Notes under the pieces: generated by a model
Database searches by the model: none
Seen by the model: only the letters and a program-made list of their open reading frames with translations
Told to the model about the DNA's origin: nothing
Assembly (NCBI RefSeq): GCF_900163565.1
Contig: NZ_FUHU01000044.1
Span: 62,001 to 126,000, forward strand
Length of the DNA stretch: 64,000 nt
Reading direction: 5' to 3'
DNA from: Agrococcus casei LMG 22410
GTDB lineage: Bacteria > Actinomycetota > Actinomycetes > Actinomycetales > Microbacteriaceae
Shown here: positions 17,649 through 23,938 of the stretch, piece after piece
How the letters are laid out: every line of letters starts with the position of its first letter
Numbering within the stretch: position 1 is the stretch's first letter
Translations under genes and position numbers: made by a program

Positions 17649-17667
17649 TCGTAATACCGTATTACGA
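17649..17667. promoter_or_regulatory. GntR operator palindrome
   Basis: TCGTAATACCGTATTACGA is a perfect 9-bp inverted repeat around one C, 24 nt upstream of the regulator start. The GTA...TAC half-sites fit FCD-type GntR operators, so autoregulation of the operon is likely. Confidence 0.75.
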
Positions 17668-17706
17668 AATAACCAAGACTGCCTGAGAGTGGCGAGCTCT
17701 CGACGA

Positions 17707-18276
17707 CTAGCGAACGATCTCGGCGCCCGCCTCAGCCATCTCGGCAATCGCCGCAGCAGCCGACTCTTCAGCCACGAAGGCCGTCATGCCGACGAGCACC
17801 CGAACCCGCAGCCCCGCACGCAGGGCGTCGAGAGCGGATGCGCGCACACAGTAGTCGGTCGCGATTCCGACGACGTCAAGCTCGGCGATGCCGGCATCGC
17901 TCAGCACCTGCTCGAGCGAGCTGCCGCCTGCTGTGCCCTCGAACGCCGAGTAGGCAGGCTCGCCCTGCCCCTTCTTGACGTGCACGCCGATCAGCGTCGT
18001 GTCGAGCGCGTCGTGATACTCGGCGCCGTGCGTGTCTGCGACGCAGTGCACGGGCCAGGTGTCGACGAAGTCGGGCTCGCCGGTCGCGAAGTGCCCGCCG
18101 TTGTCGCCCGCGGCGTCGTGCCAGTCGCGGCTTGCGACGACGAGGTCATAAGCGGATGCGCGCACGTGTTCAGAGACGGCTGCGGCGACTGCCGCCCCGC
18201 CGTCGCAGCCGAGAGCGCCGCCCTCGGTGAAGTCATTCTGCACGTCGACGATCAGGATTGCTCGCTTCGCGGTCAT
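17707..18276 (-). CDS. pncA: Nicotinamidase (isochorismatase-like hydrolase)
   Basis: A 189-residue cysteine hydrolase that converts nicotinamide to nicotinate in NAD salvage. The catalytic triad region is visible: Asp in IVDVQNDFTEGGALG (residue 10), the metal-site D-x-H motif in SRDWHDAAG, the conserved Lys in VHVKKGQ and the nucleophilic Cys in VGIATDYCVRAS (about 143) with its cis-peptide. Length and motif spacing match PncA. It lies beside the chromosomal end of the prophage; in the uninfected chromosome it is directly downstream of tRNA-Thr and its hairpin. Confidence 0.88.
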   Translation of the reverse strand: MTAKRAILIVDVQNDFTEGGALGCDGGAAVAAAVSEHVRASAYDLVVASRDWHDAAGDNGGHFATGEPDFVDTWPVHCVADTHGAEYHDALDTTLIGVHVKKGQGEPAYSAFEGTAGGSSLEQVLSDAGIAELDVVGIATDYCVRASALDALRAGLRVRVLVGMTAFVAEESAAAAIAEMAEAGAEIVR

Positions 18277-18317
18277 GCCGCCAATCTACCCGGGCCCGGT
18301 GACACGGGCGACCGGAG

Positions 18318-18354
18318 CAGACGCAAGAAGACCCTCCGACCAGACTTGCGTCTG
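18318..18354 (-). terminator. Orphaned host terminator of tRNA-Thr
   Basis: CAGACGCAAG (18318-18327) and CTTGCGTCTG (18345-18354) form a perfect 10-bp stem with a 17-nt loop. Before integration this hairpin lay just downstream of the 3' end of tRNA-Thr (now only a 3' remnant at 18372-18411), so it is the natural terminator of that tRNA, separated from it by the prophage. Confidence 0.65.
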
Positions 18355-18371
18355 GGCGAAGGGCCTTGCTG

Positions 18372-18411
18372 GTGCCGCCTGGCAGAATCGAACTGCCGAC
18401 CTATTCATTAC
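18372..18411. other. attL: 40-bp attachment core
   Basis: Identical over 40 bp to 35343-35382; identity stops abruptly on both sides. It contains only the 3' part of tRNA-Thr (T arm, variable loop, 3' acceptor), with no 5' half, so no functional tRNA is made here. Confidence 0.95.
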
Positions 18412-18458
18412 AAGGCGACCACTTCGCCGAGGTCATCCCGCTTCGCCTCGCGTCATGA
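18412..18458 (+). other. Virus-only C-terminal extension of the repressor reading frame
   Basis: If attP is rebuilt by joining the repressor end (35342 plus the core) to the DNA after attL, the repressor frame continues here for 15 codons (QGDHFAEVIPLRLAS) to TGA 18456-18458. In the lysogen this segment has no start codon and is cut off from the repressor. The C-terminal Leu-Ala-Ser resembles ssrA-type degradation ends (Leu-Ala-Ala). The integrase ATG follows 53 nt after the stop. Confidence 0.75.
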
Positions 18459-18511
18459 CTCGTAATCGTGCCTCGATAGTTTCGCCGTTCCCCTGCACGA
18501 ACGGAGAAACG

Positions 18512-19321
18512 ATGTCGATTCTCGACGACTGGAAGAGCTGGCAGCAAGCACAAGGGCTGTCACACCGAACGATCACCGAGCGATCAGCCACGATGCGGCA
18601 CCTCGAGCACGAGGCCGGCGTCGAGCTGCTGAGTGTCACGCCGGCCCATGTCATCGCATACTGCTCGCGGCCCGGCCTGGCTGCCTCGTCACGCGCCTCC
18701 TACCATGCGACGATCAGAGCGTTCTACGCTTGGGCGCTGCGCACTGGCAGGATCGCCCAAGACCCGACCGAGCAGACACCAAGGCCGAAGCGCCCGAAGT
18801 CGCTCCCTCGGCCCATCCAGACGCAACACGTCAGCGCTCTCTTGCGCGTCGTGAATCGCCGCCGAACGGGAATGATGGTCGTGCTCGCAACCTATGCCGG
18901 GCTGCGTGTCCACGAGATAGCGAAGTTCAAGGGCGAAGACCTCGACCGCATCGGGCAGACCATCACCGTGACCGGCAAGGGTGGCAAGACCGCCATGATC
19001 CCTGCGCATGAAGTGGTGCTCGAGTACGCCGAAGAGTTCCCACTGTTTGACCATTGGTTCCCTGCATACGCCGGTGCCGAGCACGTCACGCCTCACGCCG
19101 TATCCGACGCGATCCGACGAGCGATGCGACGAGCTGGCTTCGCCGGCCAGCCTCACCAACTGCGCCACTACTACGCGACCGAGCTACTCGAGCATGGCGT
19201 CGACGTGCGCATCGTGCGCGATCTCATGCGGCACGAGTCCATCGCCACGACCGAGCTCTACACGCGCGTTTCGCTGCGCCAGATGGTCGCCGGCATAGCT
19301 GCACTACCTCGAGCCGCCTAG
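18512..19321 (+). CDS. int: Phage tyrosine-recombinase integrase
   Basis: A 269-residue integrase that recombines attP with tRNA-Thr. It has an N-terminal SAM-like core-binding domain (1-85) and a catalytic domain with Arg in YAGLRVHEIAKF (about 130), H-x-L-R in HQLRHYYATE (about 215), a second His in LMRHESIATT and the nucleophile Tyr in TELYTRVS (about 249). An N-terminal arm-binding domain is lacking, as in simple phage integrases. GGAG lies 5 nt before ATG 18512. The protein ends Arg-Ala-Ala, an ssrA-like end that may make it short-lived. In the viral genome it lies directly behind the repressor gene; in the lysogen it is separated from that promoter. Confidence 0.95.
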   Translation: MSILDDWKSWQQAQGLSHRTITERSATMRHLEHEAGVELLSVTPAHVIAYCSRPGLAASSRASYHATIRAFYAWALRTGRIAQDPTEQTPRPKRPKSLPRPIQTQHVSALLRVVNRRRTGMMVVLATYAGLRVHEIAKFKGEDLDRIGQTITVTGKGGKTAMIPAHEVVLEYAEEFPLFDHWFPAYAGAEHVTPHAVSDAIRRAMRRAGFAGQPHQLRHYYATELLEHGVDVRIVRDLMRHESIATTELYTRVSLRQMVAGIAALPRAA

Positions 19322-19920
19322 CTGCACATAGTGACGTTGCGATCCGCGTACCAGTTATGGTCGATGCCGGATATGTCGGTGATGACGACCGTGCCGAGCG
19401 CGGGTACGGCGTCACAGGACATATTGAATACCCAGCGGGCGGTGTCGTCTCGCTCGGCGTCTGTGAGCTGCTGTTGCACTTGCACGCGGATGGTGGATGA
19501 GGTGATCTCCTCGATCCCTGTGATCGCGTAGCCGGGGCTCGAGGTGCCAAGCTCGGAGAAGGCCGAGACGCCGTTACTGGCGAGTACAGCCGCCTCAACG
19601 TCTGCTGCTAGATCGCTGGGGTCGGCGGTCGGCGTCTCGGTCTCGGTCTCGGTCGGTTCTTCCGTGACCTCGTCGACGGCTGGCTCGTCGGGCGTCTCGG
19701 TCTCGGCCGCGTCCGTCTCCTCGGCCGGCTCGGTGGCGCTGGGTGACGCCGGGGCCGCCGAGTCTTCCAGTGCTGCACCGATCGAGCCGATGACCACTAG
19801 GGGAAGGACAAAGAGAACGATGAAGCCAGCAAGCACCCATACCCACCAGCGCTTGTACCAAGGCGTAGAGGGCTTGGGTGGTCGCTGAGGGCCGTTCGCC
19901 AGCGGGTTCGAGACAGTCAT
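19318..19920 (-). CDS. Membrane-anchored extracellular protein, probable prophage accessory gene
   Basis: A 200-residue protein: a short Pro-rich cytoplasmic head, one hydrophobic helix (about 27-52, WWVWVLAGFIVLFVLPLVVI), an acidic Glu/Thr/Pro-rich spacer (about 53-105) and a folded C-terminal domain with two Cys (MSCDAV and the final MCS) that could pair outside the cell. I do not recognise the family; the layout resembles DUF4333-like surface proteins. It converges with int (4-nt overlap) and has its own apparent leaderless promoter, separate from the lytic genes. That suggests expression in the lysogen, for example superinfection exclusion or host-surface change; this is inference only. 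Confidence 0.7.
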   Translation of the reverse strand: MTVSNPLANGPQRPPKPSTPWYKRWWVWVLAGFIVLFVLPLVVIGSIGAALEDSAAPASPSATEPAEETDAAETETPDEPAVDEVTEEPTETETETPTADPSDLAADVEAAVLASNGVSAFSELGTSSPGYAITGIEEITSSTIRVQVQQQLTDAERDDTARWVFNMSCDAVPALGTVVITDISGIDHNWYADRNVTMCS

Positions 19921-19926
19921 ACGGCC

Positions 19927-19932
19927 ATTCTA
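19927..19932 (-). promoter_or_regulatory. -10 box of the prophage accessory gene
   Basis: On the minus strand TAGAAT ends 6 nt before ATG 19920, giving a leaderless start. No ribosome-binding site is visible. It lies at the very end of the holin gene. Confidence 0.5.
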
Positions 19933-20280
19933 GGCGTTCCTCGAGGCGTCCTCCTCTTCGCTGTGCTGGACGGGGATCGTGCCGGTCTTCGCTGCCAGAA
20001 TTTCGCGAGTCTTGGCGAGCTCGGTGGCTGCCCTGTCGCGATCGCCTTGGAGCTGTTCGAGCCGGCCGTTGGTCTGCTTGTCGACCTTGTCGATCTTGTC
20101 GTTGACCTGGCCGAGGCCGTAGATCGTACCGGCGGCGCTGATGAGGAGGCCGACGATGATGACGACCTGCTGCACGAACGTTCCGAGCGATTCAGGGCGC
20201 ACGATCTGGAGGATGATCGAGCCGATGAGTCCGACCAATACGATCGCGCCGATCGTTAGGTACATGAGGTTTTTGTTCAT
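19930..20280 (-). CDS. Putative holin
   Basis: A 116-residue protein with two hydrophobic helices (about 5-25 and 36-58) and a charged C-terminal helix rich in Lys, Glu and Arg that is likely a coiled coil (VNDKIDKVDKQTNGRLEQLQ). Size, topology and position directly after the endolysin gene are those of a holin, which opens the membrane for the lysin; family membership is inferred. The ATG at 20280 is preferred because AAGG lies about 8 nt upstream; ATG 20289 overlaps it. Confidence 0.65.
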   Translation of the reverse strand: MNKNLMYLTIGAIVLVGLIGSIILQIVRPESLGTFVQQVVIIVGLLISAAGTIYGLGQVNDKIDKVDKQTNGRLEQLQGDRDRAATELAKTREILAAKTGTIPVQHSEEEDASRNA

Positions 20281-20348
20281 GGGGTGCATCCTTCGGGGTT
20301 AGGGGATGTCGAGCTCGTCGGCTTCGACGACCTCGGGCGGTTCGTTGG

Positions 20349-21368
20349 TCAGAGCAGCTTGTTGACTTCGCGCTGGACTGCCTTGGGGTCGTAGCCCGCA
20401 GCCCGCAGCTTCTGAGAGCGCTGAGGGTCGTTGCCCCAGGGGTTCCGACCGTTGACTCCGTGGACGATCTCGCGGGCGATCTGGGCGTTGGACTTTTTCG
20501 AGGAAGCTGCCGGAGCTGCACCGCCGCCGCCGTAGTAGATGCGGTTCACCTCGGCTTGTACGGCTGCCGGGTCGAAGCCTGCCGCGCGAATCTTAGCTGA
20601 GCGGCCCGGCTCATTGCCGAAGTCTCCCCGGTACGTCCGAAGCGCCATGTGCGCGAGTGAGCCTCCCGAGGGCGCGGGTGCCGGTGCGGGGGCTGAGCCA
20701 TCTCCGCCGTAGTAGCGGCGATTGACCTCGGCCTGGATGACTGCGGGGTCGTAGCCTGCGTCGCGGAGTCGGGCGGAGCGCTGCGGCTCGTTGCCGTAGT
20801 GTCCCGCGTAGACTGCTTCCGCAACCTGCGCCGTGGTCTGCTTGCCGGGCTTCGGGTCGGGCTTCGGGTCGGGCTTCGGGTCGGGCTTGCCTCCCATAGC
20901 GACGCGCACGAGGTTGACAAACTCGTCCCAGCGGCTCTCTCCACGGATGAACGTGGGGCAGTTCTTGCCGCTCCAGTGGTTGTGCTGAACCATGTTGGCG
21001 AGCGGTATGCCCTCGGTCGTGAGGATATGCGCGCACAGTTCGGCGGCGTTCTGACGAGCTGCGGCTCGACTCATGTCCGAATTCACGCAGATTTCAACGG
21101 CGATAGACGACATATTGCCGTGGCCTTGACCGTCACCTGCGTGCCAGAGCCGGAGGTTGTGCGAGTAGCTCTGCACCGCCTCGCGCGCATCGACCGTCCA
21201 GTGCCATGTGGCCCACTCCCACCTGCGTGACTGGAGATTGGCGTGAGCTGCCGCGTTCGCCCCAGGGGAGGTGTTGCCAGTTTCGTGGATCGTGAGATAG
21301 CGTTTCGGGTTCGTGCCAGCGAACTTCATGCCCGTATCTGAGACGAGCTGTTGGCGCATTGTAACCAT
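20349..21368 (-). CDS. Endolysin: N-acetylmuramoyl-L-alanine amidase with three CW_7 repeats
   Basis: A 339-residue lysin. Residues 1-160 form an amidase_2 (T7 lysozyme-like) zinc domain with LTIHETGNT (first His), the WHWTVD strand and HNHWSGKNCPTFIR carrying the last ligands. A linker of repeated Pro-Asp-Pro-Lys units follows. Then come three copies of the Cpl-7-type cell-wall-binding repeat (near 185-220, 240-275 and 300-338), each with the pattern GNEPQRSARLRDAGYDP..VQ.EVN. The enzyme cuts the peptide from muramic acid during lysis. AGGAGAA lies 5 nt before the ATG. The region 20281-20348 holds only the gap to the holin, with a coding-like but start-less stretch. Confidence 0.92.
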   Translation of the reverse strand: MVTMRQQLVSDTGMKFAGTNPKRYLTIHETGNTSPGANAAAHANLQSRRWEWATWHWTVDAREAVQSYSHNLRLWHAGDGQGHGNMSSIAVEICVNSDMSRAAARQNAAELCAHILTTEGIPLANMVQHNHWSGKNCPTFIRGESRWDEFVNLVRVAMGGKPDPKPDPKPDPKPGKQTTAQVAEAVYAGHYGNEPQRSARLRDAGYDPAVIQAEVNRRYYGGDGSAPAPAPAPSGGSLAHMALRTYRGDFGNEPGRSAKIRAAGFDPAAVQAEVNRIYYGGGGAAPAASSKKSNAQIAREIVHGVNGRNPWGNDPQRSQKLRAAGYDPKAVQREVNKLL

Positions 21369-21380
21369 GTTGTTCTCCTG

Positions 21381-21563
21381 TTACTCTGTTTTATTCAGTG
21401 CAGCCGACAGGTCGGCGAGATCGCCGCCGTCGGCTTCGTATGCGTGCGCGAGCTGCGCGATCTGGTCGGGAATGTCGGCCAGGCGGTGCCTACGCTCCTG
21501 CTCGGTCAGCACGTCGATGCGTAGCTGGTGCAGCTCTTCGTCAGACTTTGTTCGTAGATCCAT
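21381..21563 (-). CDS. Small phage protein of unknown function
   Basis: A 60-residue hydrophilic helical protein (MDLRTKSDEELHQLRIDVL at the start) with no recognised domain. It lies between the tail fibre gene and the endolysin, where small structural or lysis-associated proteins are common in actinophages. Spacing to both neighbours is 12-13 nt, as in one operon. No function is proposed. Confidence 0.6.
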   Translation of the reverse strand: MDLRTKSDEELHQLRIDVLTEQERRHRLADIPDQIAQLAHAYEADGGDLADLSAALNKTE

Positions 21564-21575
21564 TGGTATAGCTCC

Positions 21576-22298
21576 TTATGCGGGAAGTCCTGGCAACGAC
21601 GTCGGGAACGCTTCGTCGGTGATGTAAGTCAGCGTGAACTGGTGCCGTCGGCCGGGATAGCCTGTGACGTAGATCGCACCAGCTGAGTTCATACCAGCCT
21701 GGTAGTTCTCAATGGGCACACTCGAACTGACGGCAACATCAATCGAAAACATCAAGGATGTCCCCGGCCTGTATCCGCTCCCCAGGGTGACGAAAACGGC
21801 GTATGACGACTGCGTAAGCACAACATTTTGCATTGTCACAGTCACTAGGTGGCCGATCCTGCGGAGGCGCAGCGTCCCGAGGTTGCTGGCGTCGATCGAC
21901 TCGGCATTGATTAGGCCGGTGATATCGCGCCAGCCGGTGTCTTGTTCCAAGGCGGTAAGGCGGTCGCCGCCATCGACTCGGATCCATTCGGAGAACGGGC
22001 TGTCGATGGTTGAGTAGCGGTGGAACTCTCGAGGATTGCTGCCGTAAGCCCACGCCTTCTGCTGTGTGGTGTTGCCGATCTTGCCGACTAACAGCACTCC
22101 GCTAACAGCATCGGGTGCGTTTGCGCTGCCGCTCCAGTATCCGTACAGTCCAGGCTCGAGGGCGGTGTCGAGGCTGCCGGTCGTGGGGATCGTGCCGCGC
22201 CAGAATGAGCCGTCAGCGTAGGCCTCGAGGTGAGCCCGTAGGGCGTTGAGTTGTGTGGCGTAGAGGACGTCTCCGTCAGTGAAGTTGTGGAAGGTCAT
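21576..22298 (-). CDS. Putative tail fibre / receptor-binding protein
   Basis: A 240-residue protein starting FHNFTDGDVLYATQLNALRAHLE, a common opening of tail-tip fibre proteins that attaches the chain to the tail, then a Gly/Ser-rich beta-strand body (ALEPGLYGYWSGSANAPDAV and following) like pyocin-knob or fibre tips. It overlaps the upstream minor tail gene by 4 nt. Position (after the minor tail protein, before lysis genes) supports a host-binding role. Host receptor unknown. Confidence 0.7.
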   Translation of the reverse strand: MTFHNFTDGDVLYATQLNALRAHLEAYADGSFWRGTIPTTGSLDTALEPGLYGYWSGSANAPDAVSGVLLVGKIGNTTQQKAWAYGSNPREFHRYSTIDSPFSEWIRVDGGDRLTALEQDTGWRDITGLINAESIDASNLGTLRLRRIGHLVTVTMQNVVLTQSSYAVFVTLGSGYRPGTSLMFSIDVAVSSSVPIENYQAGMNSAGAIYVTGYPGRRHQFTLTYITDEAFPTSLPGLPA

Positions 22299-23938
22299 GA
22301 TGTCCTCGTCTCGTATGTGATGCGGTGACGGCGGGGGGTGATGTGGTGGGCGATGCCGGCGATCCGGTAGGTGCTGCTGATGTCTCGGAATCGGGCGGTG
22401 ATGCGGTCGCCGAGCTCGAGGGAGCGGGCGAGGGGTTGCTTGTCGGCCTCGACGGTGATAGAGCGGATCGTCTCGTGCGGGGTGTCGTGCGTCGTGAAGA
22501 TCGCGTTAGCTCGGCCTGGTAGGAGCGCGTCGGGTAGTTGCGTCGCGAGGTTCATGGGCCGTGGCCGGTAGCGGGCGACGGACGCGGGGCTCGTGAGTGT
22601 GTGGGGTTCTTCGTGGACGATCCAGGCGTCGGCTTGCTCGTGTGAGGGTTGCCGGCCTCGGTTGTCGATGTCGAGCGTGTTGACCGTGTCAGAGGTTGAG
22701 TAGCCGGCGTCGACGTCGACGTAGCAAAGGTGCGTCGATGCGCTGCTGTGCTGGTCGCTGAGGTCGGCTCGGGGTGCTGCTGCTGGTTTCGTGGCGAGGC
22801 GGCCGAGTCGGTCGATGTGCCAGGGCTGGCCGGCGGAGTCAGCGGCCATGACGAGGTGGTTGTAGGCGTTGGACTGGTAAGCGACCGGCTGGAGTGGCAG
22901 GAGTGGCGATCCCGGCTGCCACTGCTCCAGAAGGCCGTAGCCGATGTTGTAGGTGACGTCGGTGTGCGGTAGTTCACCTGTGTAGTCGCGGAATACGCGA
23001 AGGCGGCGTGTGGTGCTTGTCGCTTTGAAGATGACTTCTGCGACCGCGTAGCGTTTGCGGCCATTGTGGGCGACCTGCACGCCGATGGAGCGCTCGCCGG
23101 AGTCTGTGCCGACGGCGAACGTGGCGAGGCTCTCGTCGAAGTTCCATACGCTGCCTGAGCCGCTGCCGACACCGATGAGGGCGTAGAAGCGGTAGATCGT
23201 GCCGATGGTGAGGCCGGTGGCGAGGCGCTGCATTCCGAACTGGCCGGAGGTCATGCTGATGCTTTCACGGACGGCGTCGATGGTGTCGTTGATGAAGAGG
23301 CGGTTTTCGGCGTCGACTGGGCCGTAGTTGTAGCCGGTGGGGCGGGTGCCGAATCGTTCCCATGCGCCGAGGCTCGCGCTTTGAGTGACCCATCCGTGGG
23401 CGGGGCTGTCTAGGTCAGTGGTGACGTTCGCGGCTGCGGCGAGCTGCTCGACACGGTCGTCGATGCGATGCACGGGAGGATTGGTCGCGTCGATGTCGCC
23501 GGGTGCGCCGCGAACCATTGTGGCCTTGAGTTCGCGGATCGCGTCGGAGGCGTTGATAGTGACGGTGTAGTCGTCGCTTTGCTTCTCGTAGGCGACATCG
23601 ATGTCGTCGAGCGCGCCAGTCCAGAGCGTTTCGTTGCTACTGGTGTCGCGGAGGCGCACAAGCGTGCCGGGATAGACGTCATAGCCGAGGACGGGGTTGA
23701 GGGCGTTGTGCGCGATGAAGCTGAGGTAGCCGGCGTCGATGGCGGTGGTCGCGTCGACGGGGTTTCCGCCGGAGCGGGCGGTGATACTCGAGAGGTCGCA
23801 TTTCACGTCGATCCAGCGCGGCGCGTCCTGGTCTGGGTCGATTCCCAGGCGTGCCAGCGCTAGACGTGAGTGGCCGAGGATGAAGTCCTCGAGGGGCTGC
23901 ATGAATAGCTCGAGGGCGATGTAGTCTACGGCGCTCAT
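22295..23938 (-). CDS. Minor tail protein (distal tail / baseplate hub region)
   Basis: A 547-residue protein directly after the tape measure gene (4-nt overlap). The N-terminal part (DVYPGTLVRLRDTSSNETLW and SDDYTVTINASDAIREL) resembles the beta-rich distal-tail and hub proteins of siphoviruses of Gram-positive hosts, which bind the tip of the tail tube. The middle part has carbohydrate-binding-like strands. No catalytic motif is seen. Function is inferred from gene order plus this weak resemblance. Confidence 0.75.
   Translation of the reverse strand: MSAVDYIALELFMQPLEDFILGHSRLALARLGIDPDQDAPRWIDVKCDLSSITARSGGNPVDATTAIDAGYLSFIAHNALNPVLGYDVYPGTLVRLRDTSSNETLWTGALDDIDVAYEKQSDDYTVTINASDAIRELKATMVRGAPGDIDATNPPVHRIDDRVEQLAAAANVTTDLDSPAHGWVTQSASLGAWERFGTRPTGYNYGPVDAENRLFINDTIDAVRESISMTSGQFGMQRLATGLTIGTIYRFYALIGVGSGSGSVWNFDESLATFAVGTDSGERSIGVQVAHNGRKRYAVAEVIFKATSTTRRLRVFRDYTGELPHTDVTYNIGYGLLEQWQPGSPLLPLQPVAYQSNAYNHLVMAADSAGQPWHIDRLGRLATKPAAAPRADLSDQHSSASTHLCYVDVDAGYSTSDTVNTLDIDNRGRQPSHEQADAWIVHEEPHTLTSPASVARYRPRPMNLATQLPDALLPGRANAIFTTHDTPHETIRSITVEADKQPLARSLELGDRITARFRDISSTYRIAGIAHHITPRRHRITYETRTS

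Noticed and set aside
18372-18411. A second tRNA-Thr gene at attL
   Set aside because: Only the 3' part is present; D arm and 5' acceptor strand are missing.
20281-20348. Small gene between endolysin and holin
   Set aside because: A coding-like stretch (ending ADELDIP) exists but has no start codon in frame outside the lysin gene.
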